A stretch of DNA of 64,000 nt, from assembly GCF_003315205.1 (NCBI RefSeq), contig NZ_QNRR01000020.1, positions 35,199 through 99,198 on the forward strand. Reading direction: 5' to 3'. Position numbers and translations under genes: made by a program. Position 1 is the first letter of the stretch. Each line of letters begins with the position of its first letter. The DNA is from Roseimicrobium gellanilyticum. Lineage in GTDB: Bacteria > Verrucomicrobiota > Verrucomicrobiia > Verrucomicrobiales > Verrucomicrobiaceae. The notes under the pieces were generated by a model. It saw only the letters and a list, made by a program, of their open reading frames with translations, was not told where the DNA came from and searched no databases. Positions 25,741-33,900 of this stretch are shown one piece after another.

Positions 25741-26146
25741 GTGAACGGTGCGACGGTGAGCGGTAGGACGGTGGTATGGCGAGAGACGACAGAGAGCGAT
25801 CTAGACCTTGGGAACATGCGAACTTCCCAAAGAGCCCACACCGTCCTACTGTCGCACCGCTTACCGCCGCACCGAAAACACCCCGCCGGGACCAGCGGTC
25901 GCGGCCACAGCATGAACAACAGGATCTTTATTCGCGACGTCGTACGACATCGCCGGAAACTGTTTGTGGCTGCGACCGCTGGTCGCGACGGGGTGTTGGT
26001 AATTTCTCAGCTCATGAAGCGATGACCATTCACTGGAGCAAGTGAAGTCCTGGTGAGATGGCCATGTGCTGCATGAAAGATGCCAGATCATCGCAACGCG
26101 TGCATGTCGCGATCCGCGAATCAATCGTTATTCAGGAATTCATTGT
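25741..26146. repeat. two adjacent inverted-repeat units after metE
   Basis: Unit 1: CGGTGCGACGGTGAGCGG and GTAGGACGGTG (25746-25772) pair with CACACCGTCCTAC and GCACCGCTTACCGCCGCACC (25837-25873). Unit 2: AACACCCCGCCGGGACC and AGCGGTCGCGGCCACAG (25878-25910) pair with CTGTTTGTGGCTGCGACCGC and the GGGGTGTT end (about 25960-25997). The first may terminate metE transcription. From 26000 to 26146 I see nothing further. No gene is supported. Confidence 0.75.
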
Positions 26147-26815
26147 TTAGAAGAACCAGCTCAATCCCGCCATCGCACCCACGCCATTGAGACCGCGATT
26201 GTTGTTGGAGCTGCCGCCATTGGAGAAGTGCTGCCACTGAGCATAGGTGACCAGGGCGAGTCGCTCGCTAAGCATCCAGCGGACACCGAGAGCACCTTGA
26301 AGTTCCCAGTTCCAGTCTGTTCCCACCAGCCCCTGCTCCGGCGCTTCATCTGCCCAGTCGCCATACGCACCACCGGCGCCGATTTGGATGAAGGGCACCA
26401 CGGTGGCGTTGGGTTGCACGAAGTTGTACCGCAGGTTCAGGTCCGCTCCTACGAAGTAGTTGCCGGGACCGTCATAGAAGTAGTCGCCGAACGCACCCAC
26501 CAGGAATTCCCAGTTCCCACGGAAGGGACCCGAGCCAGAGGCATCATTCAGCATCCAGCCAAAACGGGCCGAGCCCATGATCCACTCCGTATCTGGACGG
26601 CGCACGGTTCCCTTCGTCCCGACGGACCAGAAGTGGCCGGCACTGAGTTCGACTTCAGTGACACCCTTGCGATAGGGATCAAAAGTCTCCACCCGCTGTT
26701 GGACTTGCTTGGAGGAATAGGCCGTGGTTCCTGCGCAAACAACCTGCGCTGTCAAGAGTAGCGATGCGGAGCTCAGGGCGAGGAGAAGAGACAGGCGAGT
26801 CGTGTATGGTCTCAT
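26147..26815 (-). CDS. PagL-like lipid A deacylase / acyloxyacyl hydrolase
   Basis: 222 residues from ATG at 26815 (MRPYTTRLSLLLALSSASLL) with a signal peptide ending near VCAG. Eight-strand beta-barrel character, ending in WFF as outer-membrane proteins do. The last part carries the PagL catalytic motif: QWQHFSNGG (His196, Ser198, Asn199) then NNNRGLNGVG. PagL removes the 3-O-acyl chain of lipid A in the outer membrane. The catalytic Glu could not be placed with confidence. Downstream of the Rrf2 regulator on the same strand. Confidence 0.78.
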   Translation of the reverse strand: MRPYTTRLSLLLALSSASLLLTAQVVCAGTTAYSSKQVQQRVETFDPYRKGVTEVELSAGHFWSVGTKGTVRRPDTEWIMGSARFGWMLNDASGSGPFRGNWEFLVGAFGDYFYDGPGNYFVGADLNLRYNFVQPNATVVPFIQIGAGGAYGDWADEAPEQGLVGTDWNWELQGALGVRWMLSERLALVTYAQWQHFSNGGSSNNNRGLNGVGAMAGLSWFF

Positions 26816-27058
26816 GCGGGATGCTGGGTTGCTGGAACCGCAGCACACCGCGAGCATGGGGAGCACTTTCATGACCCTGTGACCAAACTGCGCAAGCGTG
26901 CTGATGCCGGTTCGCGCCATCATCCTTCCACAGCTTGTTGGCGAAAGTGTTTCACGCGGCGGGAGTCCCTGATTGGAGTATCGGGGTGCAACCACAGCAC
27001 AGCCTTCCATGAAGGCACGAGTCATCACAGCTTCGCCGATTTCACCACCCTTGTGGCA

Positions 27059-27556
27059 TTACCTCGGCACTTCCAGCGGAGCAGCCATCGCTGCGGCGGC
27101 AGCAGGTGGAGGTGGAGTGGTGCCGTTCAGCGTGAGCAATCGCAGGATGGGACCGCGATTCTGCACCAGATCCTCCAGGGTGTAGTGATCCAGCACATCG
27201 AGAAATGCATCCCGTGCCTCATGAAACACGCCCTTCAGCCGGCACGTGGGTGAGATGCGGCACATGTCCGTGGCGGGATTGAAGCATTCCGCGAGATTGA
27301 AGTGAGTTTCCGTCTGGCGAATCACATCTCCCACCCGAATGTCCCCCGGCTTCTTGCCAAGCTGGATGCCACCCGAGCGACCACGTCGATTGCTCAGGAA
27401 GCCCACCTTGCCCAGGTAGTGGACGATTTTTACAAGGTGATGGTGAGAGATGCGGTACGCCTGCGCCAGTTCGCTCAGCGTCACCTTCTGGTTTTCCCGC
27501 GCGGCCGCGTAGATCAGCACCCGGAGCGAGTAGTCAGAAAAGCGGCTGAGTTCCAT
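27059..27556 (-). CDS. Rrf2-family regulator with three cysteines (NsrR/IscR type)
   Basis: 165 residues from ATG at 27556 (MELSRFSDYSLRVLIYAAAR). The winged HTH (VTLSELAQAYRISHHHLVKIVHYLGKVGFL) is typical of NsrR and Rrf2 proteins, with RGRSGGIQLGKKPGDIRVGDV as the wing. Cys91, Cys99 and Cys105 (C-x7-C-x5-C) fit an iron-sulfur cluster that senses nitric oxide or cluster status. A Pro/Ala-rich tail follows. The target is unknown; the PagL-like gene lies downstream on the same strand. Confidence 0.88.
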   Translation of the reverse strand: MELSRFSDYSLRVLIYAAARENQKVTLSELAQAYRISHHHLVKIVHYLGKVGFLSNRRGRSGGIQLGKKPGDIRVGDVIRQTETHFNLAECFNPATDMCRISPTCRLKGVFHEARDAFLDVLDHYTLEDLVQNRGPILRLLTLNGTTPPPPAAAAAMAAPLEVPR

Positions 27557-27667
27557 GGTTGAGCATAAGATGGGAGTAGGATGCAGCTTTGAGTCCCATG
27601 GACTCGCCACGTGCAAACGGGAGGTTGGGCGACTGAAAGCACAGTCCGCGCCAATTCCTTCACCATC

Positions 27668-28282
27668 TCAAACTACCGGCGGAAGCTTTCGCCACCGGGC
27701 GCGCTCCACGGACTTGCTAAGCGCCAGCCACTGCACCTCAAAATCGGTCTTCGGATAGGGAAAGGCACCCTCGGGCCAGTCCAGCCGCTGGAACCGTGCC
27801 TGGCCAGCCATGACCTCCAGCACATGCTCGTAGTAGTGATGATCGTCCGTCTTCACGAGGAACTCACCCCCGTCCCGCAGGACCTTGTGCAGGCCCGCGA
27901 GGAATTCCGGGTCATTCAGCAGGCGGCGGCCATGGTGCTTCTTCTTCGGCCAGGGATCCGGGCACAGCAGGTGGATGCGGCTGGCAAGGTTCGCGGGCAG
28001 CAGCCAGGCCACGGTGTAGGTGGTTTCCAGCCGCAGCACGCGGACATTCTTCAGCCCACGCTGGCGGATTCGCTTGGCTGTCTTCTCCACCCGCCCGAGC
28101 AGGCGCTCCACACCCAGGAAATTCCTCTCCGGATGCAGCGCCGCCATTTCCACCAGGAAGGTGCCGTCCCCGCTGCCGAGGTCCAGTTCCAGCGGACGCT
28201 CACCATCGGCAAAAATCTCCTGAGGCGTGAGTTCGCGAAAGTAGTCAGTGGGGACGAGGATCGGATCAGCAGAGGTGGACAT
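27668..28282 (-). CDS. trmB: tRNA (guanine-N7-)-methyltransferase
   Basis: 204 residues from ATG at 28282 (MSTSADPILVPTDYFRELTP). The SAM-binding motif is LELDLGSGDGTFLVEMA (about 32-48), with LGVERLLGRVEKTAKRIR following. The TrmB signature LLCPDPWPKKKHHGRRLLN (about 105-123) is present, then VKTDDHHYYEHVLEVM, and the C-terminal TDFEVQWLALSKSVERARW. It makes m7G46 in tRNA. Slightly short but complete. Confidence 0.95.
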   Translation of the reverse strand: MSTSADPILVPTDYFRELTPQEIFADGERPLELDLGSGDGTFLVEMAALHPERNFLGVERLLGRVEKTAKRIRQRGLKNVRVLRLETTYTVAWLLPANLASRIHLLCPDPWPKKKHHGRRLLNDPEFLAGLHKVLRDGGEFLVKTDDHHYYEHVLEVMAGQARFQRLDWPEGAFPYPKTDFEVQWLALSKSVERARWRKLPPVV

Positions 28283-28353
28283 GAAAGAAGCGGAAGCGTG
28301 CGGGGCACGGAGGGAGGCAAAACACAGCGGTAGGGCGCGCGAGGGGGGCGTCA

Positions 28354-28520
28354 AGAGGTTGATGGTCTATGGTTGATAGTTGATAGCCTGAAATGGGAAG
28401 CGCCTACAGGCGCGTGTCTGTTTCCTCGTCCACAACCTTGGACACCATCGAGTTCCACGCATGCCGCCACACCCACGGTCTCAGGCTATCAACTATCGAC
28501 CATCCGACTATCAACTCTCT
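28354..28520. repeat. GTTGATAG inverted-repeat element, copy D1
   Basis: Left arm AGAGGTTGATGG, ATGGTTGATAG and TTGATAGCCTGA (28354-28391); right arm TCAGGCTATCAACTATCGAC and CTATCAACTCTCT (28481-28520), its inverse with about 90 bases between. A second copy is at 58860-59023. It separates trmB (minus) from the type II secretion operon (plus). Confidence 0.8.
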
Positions 28521-28673
28521 CCAAAACCGCCTCGATTTAACCAACTTCCGTTAAGGAATTCTGGGAGAATCGCGTTCACCCACGAAACTCATGCTCGTTT
28601 TCGTGTTTACACATCTTTAAGGTATCCTTTGTACTGATAGATCCTGCCCCTTTTTGATTCTCTTTCTCCACAC
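28521..28673 (+). promoter_or_regulatory. 5' region of the type II secretion operon
   Basis: AT-rich region between repeat D1 and gspG. TTTACA at 28606-28611 is a possible -35 box with a weak -10 (TGTACT) near 28630. An ACGAAA/TTTCGT inverted repeat lies at about 28581-28603. Promoter placement is tentative. Confidence 0.3.
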
Positions 28674-29156
28674 ATGAAACTGCCCTCCCTCCGCACCCGA
28701 TTCCATCTCCTGTCACAGCAGCGCCGCCGCCCTTCCGGCTTCACCCTGGTCGAGCTCGTGCTGGTGCTCACCATCCTCGCCGTGCTCATGGGTGCCGCGA
28801 TTTACCAGCTCAACAAGAGCGGATTCTTCGAGCAGGCAGTCGACCAGACCATCAAGAGCGACCTCGACAACACCATCAGCATCGCCTTGGAGTCGTACCG
28901 CAATGCCGCCGGTCGTTTCCCCACCACTGAACAGGGTCTGGAAGCCCTCGTGGAAAAGCCCACCAAGGACCCCATTCCGGACCGCTGGTACTCGTACCTG
29001 AAGGAAGTGCCGAAGGATCCGTGGAAGCAGCCCTACAAGTACCGCTACCCCGCCACCAAGTCCAAGGACGGCTATGATGTCTACTCCGTGGGCAAGGACG
29101 GCCAGGACGGCACGGAAGATGACGTGGGTAACTGGAAGCCCACCGAGGCCAAATAA
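28674..29156 (+). CDS. gspG: type II secretion major pseudopilin GspG
   Basis: 160 residues. A basic leader ends in SG, and the prepilin peptidase motif G-FTLVELVLVLTILAVL (about 22-38) carries the conserved Glu5. The GspG globular domain follows: DLDNTISIALESYRNAAGRFPTTEQGLEALVEKP, PWKQPYKYRYP and the calcium-site end YDVYSVGKDGQDGTEDDVGNW. It is the major pilin of the piston-like pseudopilus and the first gene of the operon. Confidence 0.97.
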   Translation: MKLPSLRTRFHLLSQQRRRPSGFTLVELVLVLTILAVLMGAAIYQLNKSGFFEQAVDQTIKSDLDNTISIALESYRNAAGRFPTTEQGLEALVEKPTKDPIPDRWYSYLKEVPKDPWKQPYKYRYPATKSKDGYDVYSVGKDGQDGTEDDVGNWKPTEAK

Positions 29157-29194
29157 GCCGCACCCGCCCCCTTACGCGGCGCAAAAACCCACCC

Positions 29195-29875
29195 ATGAAC
29201 GTACGCAGCCCCCGCCCTCCGCTCCCGCCGGAGTTCCGGACGGCTGCGTTCACGCTGATTGAGCTCGTTCTGGTGCTGGCGATCCTTGCCATCATCCTGG
29301 GTGCAGCGGTACCGAGCGTCTCCGGCCTCATGCAGGATGCGGAGGCGCGGAAGCCACTGGAGGACCTCGCCCGCCTGGCAAAGCAGACCCGCCTGCGCGC
29401 CATGGAGGAGAAGCGTCCCTACCAGATCGCCTTCACCGGCACCGGCTACACAGCCACCCGCTACCTTTCACCCTACCTGCAGGCAGCGCAGATTGATGAG
29501 TTCATCCAGCGCACAGAGCTGGAGGCGGAGCAGAAGATGGAAGCCGGTCTCACGCAAGAGAGTGGCGAGACGACGGAAAGCGTCGTGGCGGCAGAGTCCT
29601 CAACTGGCGGCCCGCAACAGTCCGCTCCTCCCGCCGCCGCCTTCAAGGAGTGGACCGAGAAACATACGCTGCCGGAGGGCATGACCTGCAGCATCCAATA
29701 TTGGTATGAGCCACAGGCCACCCCCATCGAAGGCACCGAGGTGAAGCTCTGGGTCTTCCAACCCACCGGCATGGTCGCCCCGCTCACCGTCACCATGACC
29801 ACCTCCAGCGGCGCCTCCTATTCCGCGAAGTTCAATGCCCTGACAGCAGACATCGTCAAAGAGACTTCCAACTGA
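29195..29875 (+). CDS. gspH: type II secretion minor pseudopilin GspH-like
   Basis: 226 residues with prepilin motif A-FTLIELVLVLAILAIIL (about 18-35); the residue before the cut is Ala instead of the usual Gly, which is tolerated but less common. A long helix DAEARKPLEDLARLAKQTRLRAMEEKR then a beta-rich domain with an acidic/Ser-rich insert (EAEQKMEAGLTQESGETTES). Longer than typical GspH (about 170). Starts 38 bases after gspG. Confidence 0.88.
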   Translation: MNVRSPRPPLPPEFRTAAFTLIELVLVLAILAIILGAAVPSVSGLMQDAEARKPLEDLARLAKQTRLRAMEEKRPYQIAFTGTGYTATRYLSPYLQAAQIDEFIQRTELEAEQKMEAGLTQESGETTESVVAAESSTGGPQQSAPPAAAFKEWTEKHTLPEGMTCSIQYWYEPQATPIEGTEVKLWVFQPTGMVAPLTVTMTTSSGASYSAKFNALTADIVKETSN

Positions 29876-29893
29876 CCAAACGCTGACATCCCC

Positions 29894-30388
29894 ATGAACC
29901 TGCCCCTGGCAGCACGAAGCTACGCCCGCACCAGCGCGCCTCGTCGCGTTGGCGGACTGCGTGCACGCATGGGGCGCGGCTACCTGCTGCTCGAACTGCT
30001 GCTGGCCATGACCATCTTTTCCCTCACGGTCGTGAGCCTTGCCCAGTCGCTGCACATGGCCCTGCAGACCTCCGGGATTCTGAACCGGGAAAATGACATC
30101 CGCATCGCCATGCGCTCCTTCCTGGAGGAGGTGCGCCGCAAGCCCCTGGCGGAACTTACCCAGACCTACACCGACCCACGCCTCGGAGTCACCTTCAACA
30201 GCGTGCCTGAGGAACTCACCCTGAAGGATCGCAACGGCACCGTGCTCCGTGACCTTCACAAGCTGCGGGTCGTGGCCTCCTATGAGGCCAGTGGTGAAAT
30301 GCGCGAAGAGGTGCTGGAAGTGTGGGTCTACAAAACCGCGACGGAGGGACGCGGAGGACAGCAACAATCGGGGTCACAGTCGCAATGA
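29894..30388 (+). CDS. gspI: type II secretion minor pseudopilin GspI-like
   Basis: 164 residues with a long basic leader (RSYARTSAPRRVGGLRARMG) and cleavage motif RG-YLLLELLLAMTIFSLTV (about 28-45) including Glu5. The following helix and small beta domain (FLEEVRRKPLAELTQ) fit GspI. Its TGA overlaps the ATG of gspJ (ATGA), implying coupled translation. A Gln/Ser-rich tail ends the protein. Confidence 0.85.
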   Translation: MNLPLAARSYARTSAPRRVGGLRARMGRGYLLLELLLAMTIFSLTVVSLAQSLHMALQTSGILNRENDIRIAMRSFLEEVRRKPLAELTQTYTDPRLGVTFNSVPEELTLKDRNGTVLRDLHKLRVVASYEASGEMREEVLEVWVYKTATEGRGGQQQSGSQSQ

Positions 30389-31542
30389 AAGTTCGGCATT
30401 CAAAATCCGGAGTCCCGAGTGAACCGCATGCGTTGTTGCATGTGGATGGAGGTTCGTTGGCGTGTAGGACAGGCGGACTGACCACGGACGTTCGCTCCCG
30501 AACTCCGCATTCCAAACTCCGCATTCCGAACTCGGCCTTCACCCTCCTCGAACTCGTCCTTTCCCTGTCCCTGCTCGCCATGCTCTCTGGCATGGTCTTC
30601 GGCGTGGTGCGTGTCTCGATGACCACGGCGATGGAGAACCGCCAGATCCAGCTCGAGAATGATGAGCTGAACCGCTTCATCACGCTCTGCCGTCATTCCT
30701 TCCAGAGCCTCCCCTCCACCGCGATCCTCACGCTGAAGATCACCGACACCGCGCAGCCCGTGAAGCAGGAGCTCACGCTCACTGGTGCTCCGGATGCCTT
30801 CTCCTTTGGGCTGAATCCAATGTCGTACAACGACACCATCATCGGCACCCGTCCCGATTATGCTGCCACTGAGGCCTCCACCACGGGACAACAAATGTAC
30901 TACCTTGCCCTCAGCCGGAAGGACGTCATTCCGAAGGACCCCAACAGCGGTGAGGTGGTGGCCCAGACCACTGGCGAGGGCGTGGCCGCCCCAGACGATC
31001 AGGGCCGCTACTGGATGCCACTCATGCAAAATGTGACCTCGCTCACATGGCGCTTCTACCAGGTGAACGACGATACCTGGGTGGAGGAATGGGATTCCAC
31101 AAATCTGCCGCAGCTCGTGGAGATGAATCTCCTCCTTGCCGAGCGCACTCAACCCATCCGTGTCGTCTTTGCACTCCCAGCAGTAAAGCTGGCCGGGGCA
31201 AATCCCGCGCTGCGTCCGCAGACCAGCACCACCTCTTCCAGCCAGGGTGGCGGTGGCGGTGGCGGCGGTGGAAACAACGACGGAGGCCGTGGCGGTGGCA
31301 ACAATCAGGACGGAGGTCGTGGCCGTGGTGACGGTGGCGATCGCGGTCGCGGAGGAGATGGTGGTCGTGGCCGCGGCGATGGCGGCGGTCGCGGTGACGG
31401 TGGTCCTCCCCAAGGAGGGCCGGGTGGCGGTCGTGGTCCAGGAGGTTCCGGCGGTGGGCAGGGAAATTTTGGCGGAGGTATGCAACCTGGAGGAGGTGGC
31501 GGCGGTTCTACCAGCGCGCCATCGGGAGGTGGAGGCAGGTAA
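30385..31542 (+). CDS. gspJ: type II secretion minor pseudopilin GspJ-like, with RG-rich tail
   Basis: 385 residues from ATG at 30385. The pseudopilin motif NSAFTLLELVLSLSLLAMLSG comes only after an unusually long leader of about 50 residues. GspJ-type middle: ENDELNRFITLCRHSFQSLP and WRFYQVNDDTWVEEWDS. Residues about 285-385 are a low-complexity Gly/Arg/Asp tail (GGRGRGDGGDRGRGG repeats) not known in GspJ of other phyla. The leader DNA looks like inserted intergenic repeat sequence. The prepilin-peptidase cut would remove it. Confidence 0.85.
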   Translation: MKVRHSKSGVPSEPHALLHVDGGSLACRTGGLTTDVRSRTPHSKLRIPNSAFTLLELVLSLSLLAMLSGMVFGVVRVSMTTAMENRQIQLENDELNRFITLCRHSFQSLPSTAILTLKITDTAQPVKQELTLTGAPDAFSFGLNPMSYNDTIIGTRPDYAATEASTTGQQMYYLALSRKDVIPKDPNSGEVVAQTTGEGVAAPDDQGRYWMPLMQNVTSLTWRFYQVNDDTWVEEWDSTNLPQLVEMNLLLAERTQPIRVVFALPAVKLAGANPALRPQTSTTSSSQGGGGGGGGGNNDGGRGGGNNQDGGRGRGDGGDRGRGGDGGRGRGDGGGRGDGGPPQGGPGGGRGPGGSGGGQGNFGGGMQPGGGGGGSTSAPSGGGGR

Positions 31543-31557
31543 AGGCAGGACAAGGGC

Positions 31558-32610
31558 ATGAAGCACATGGGTTTGCGGATGAACAGGAACAGCGAAGGCA
31601 GCAGCATGGAAACGGAGACCGTTGAGGTCAGGTCCGGCAGCCATGTTGCGTCCGTGCCTGTCCCGGTGAAGACCCTGCGTCTGCTGCCTCATCATCTCCG
31701 TGCGCGTCGCCGCGACGGGGGCTATGCCCTCATCCTCGTGCTCGCGGCCATCGGGCTCATGACCTTCACCGTGATCCCGCTGGTGAACTACATGAGCGAC
31801 AGCATCGAGGAGAATGGCATGCATGGCCTGCGCTTTCGCGCGCTGCACCTCGCCGAGTGCGGCATCGCAGTGGGCCTGCATCCGCAGGTGCGCCCGGGCG
31901 ACCCCGTGCTGAAGCAGACCCTCGGCTCAGACAGCGGTTTCACAGTTACCATTTCCTCGGAAGGCGCGCGCATCCCCATCAACTACATCACCGACTCCCG
32001 CTTCCGGGAGATCATCTACAATCTTTTCATCCTCTGGCGGCTCACCCCTCAGGAGGCGGAGACCGCAGTGGATGGTCTGGCGGACTGGGTGGACACAGAC
32101 AGCCAGATGCGCACCTACGGCGCCGAGTCCGACTACTATAAAGAGCGCGGTTATGCCGACTTCCCCAGAAATCAGGGCTTCGGCTCGCTGGATGAAATGA
32201 TTCTCGCAAAAGGCATGGACGCGGTGGAGCGCATGAAGCCCGACTGGAGAACTTACTTCAGCACCTACGGTGACGGCTACATCGACCTGAACTACGCCCC
32301 GCAGGAGATCCTCATGGCGGTGGCAGATGTGGAGGAAAACGCCGCTCAATCCCTCATCCGCGAGCGCAGCGGTGCAGACGGCATTCCCGGCACGGAAGAT
32401 GACAAGACACTCCAGCTCAATCAGGCCACCCAACTGCTGGGCATGGACGGCCAGGAAGCCCAATCCCTCAACAGCATCCTCACAGCGGATCACCTTACCC
32501 GTCGCGTGGAAAGTGTGGGAAGAATCGGTGAATCCACGTACAAGGTGGTGGTGATCGCGCGACGTCAGGATGATGGATCCTTGAATTACCTCGCCCGATT
32601 TGAAGAATGA
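31558..32610 (+). CDS. gspK: type II secretion minor pseudopilin GspK
   Basis: 350 residues. After a basic leader, RRRDGGYALILVLAAIGLMTFTV (about 51-73) is a pseudopilin motif lacking Glu5, as is usual for GspK. The large domain typical of GspK follows: PINYITDSRFREIIYNLF, ETAVDGLADWVDTDSQ, YADFPRNQGFGSLDEMIL, YGDGYIDLNYAPQEIL and a helix-hairpin-helix-like stretch. GspK caps the pseudopilus tip with GspI and GspJ. Confidence 0.93.
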   Translation: MKHMGLRMNRNSEGSSMETETVEVRSGSHVASVPVPVKTLRLLPHHLRARRRDGGYALILVLAAIGLMTFTVIPLVNYMSDSIEENGMHGLRFRALHLAECGIAVGLHPQVRPGDPVLKQTLGSDSGFTVTISSEGARIPINYITDSRFREIIYNLFILWRLTPQEAETAVDGLADWVDTDSQMRTYGAESDYYKERGYADFPRNQGFGSLDEMILAKGMDAVERMKPDWRTYFSTYGDGYIDLNYAPQEILMAVADVEENAAQSLIRERSGADGIPGTEDDKTLQLNQATQLLGMDGQEAQSLNSILTADHLTRRVESVGRIGESTYKVVVIARRQDDGSLNYLARFEE

Positions 32611-32628
32611 TGATTTCGAAAAGAACGC

Positions 32629-33849
32629 ATGAGTGCCAGCGCAGCCAGTTTTCTCCTTCCTGATACCGAGCCCTCCTGGAGGCTCTGGCGTTCGCTTGCC
32701 TCCACGAAGGCGGAGCCGGTGAGCTCGCCTGCGGAGTTCCGTGAGCAGTCGCGCCCCCTGGTGGTCGGCCTGCCCGCCACGGCCTGCCGCAGCATCGGTC
32801 TCATTCTTCCCACCGTCGATGCCACCCTGCTGCCCTCCATGATCGAGTCGCAGCTGGAGCGCCGGGGCGTTCATGTGGAGAAATCTCCCACTCCAAATTT
32901 CGCATGGCATCTGCTGGGGCAGAATCAAGGGCAGTCCTTCGTCAGCGTGGATGTGCTGGCGCATCCCTTCCCCGAGGACCTCGCCGTGCCGCATGCGGTG
33001 AACTACACCGCCGCGCTCCGTCTTGTCACCCTTCCGGCCAACAACCTCTGCATCATCGAGGAGCATGGGCTGCTGGTGCTGGTCGCAAATTTCCAGGGCC
33101 GCCTGTGGCACAGTCACGTCACCGGCTTCGCGGAGATGCCGGTGCAGGATCTGGCCCGTGAAATCGAGCTGGCCCGGCTCACGCTGGAATCGCAGGAGGG
33201 TTTTGGCGTGGTGCGCGGTGTCACGCTGGCGGGTGAACGACCATCCGCTCTGGCCGCGGAACTTCGCAAGTACATCGGCATGCCATTGGAAGTCTCCGGA
33301 CCTCCCGGGGCAAATCGCGGTCTGGATCTCAAAGTGCTGCCAAAGCTGCTGCCGGCTTCCGTATTCACCGCCCAGGCCAATCGCGAAACGAAGCGCCGTC
33401 TCTTCTCCGTGGGGGTGCTCACGCTCGTGTTGTACGCCATTCTCTTCGCGTGCGGATGGTGGTACCTGCAGTCGCTGAAACAAGAGGTCGGAACCATGGA
33501 AGAGAGCGCCAGCGTGTCACGCGGACCCGCGGAACGCGTGCGCGCCGCCTCTGAACGCTGGCGCTCCCTGGAGCCCGCCGTGGAAAAGCAGCGCTACCCC
33601 ATGATGCAGCTCAGCCACGTGACGAGCATCATGCCCCCCAGCGGCGTGGTCATCAAACGCTTCTCCGCAAAGCCCAGTGAGATTGAACTGCGCGGTGATG
33701 CGCGCGACCTGCAGACCGCGGCGCAGCTTCTGGAGGATCTCAAGAAACATCCCAAGCTCAACCGCTTCCACTGGGAGATGCCCACTCCCGACATCAAGAA
33801 CAAGATCGCCACCTTCCGCATCACCGGGAAGATGGACAGCGGCACCTGA
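32629..33849 (+). CDS. gspL: type II secretion GspL-like inner-membrane protein
   Basis: 406 residues. The N-terminal part has an actin-like/PilM-type feel (VVGLPATACRSIGLILPTVD, LLPSMIESQLERRGV). One TM at about 262-282 (LFSVGVLTLVLYAILFACGW) is followed by a coiled coil and a ferredoxin-like periplasmic domain (LSHVTSIMPPSGVVIKRFSA, FRITGKM). GspL links the cytoplasmic GspE ATPase to GspM. Placement between gspK and a GspM-like gene supports this. Confidence 0.8.
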   Translation: MSASAASFLLPDTEPSWRLWRSLASTKAEPVSSPAEFREQSRPLVVGLPATACRSIGLILPTVDATLLPSMIESQLERRGVHVEKSPTPNFAWHLLGQNQGQSFVSVDVLAHPFPEDLAVPHAVNYTAALRLVTLPANNLCIIEEHGLLVLVANFQGRLWHSHVTGFAEMPVQDLAREIELARLTLESQEGFGVVRGVTLAGERPSALAAELRKYIGMPLEVSGPPGANRGLDLKVLPKLLPASVFTAQANRETKRRLFSVGVLTLVLYAILFACGWWYLQSLKQEVGTMEESASVSRGPAERVRAASERWRSLEPAVEKQRYPMMQLSHVTSIMPPSGVVIKRFSAKPSEIELRGDARDLQTAAQLLEDLKKHPKLNRFHWEMPTPDIKNKIATFRITGKMDSGT

Positions 33850-33900
33850 TCTCCCCCACCCGCTCTCTCCCCCTTTCATCCTTCCTTTCTTCTCCTCCCT

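Noticed and set aside
30400..31881. Antisense frame of 493 codons opposite gspJ-gspK
   Set aside because: Its Ala/Thr-rich part is the reverse reading of the Gly/Arg repeats of gspJ; no independent support.
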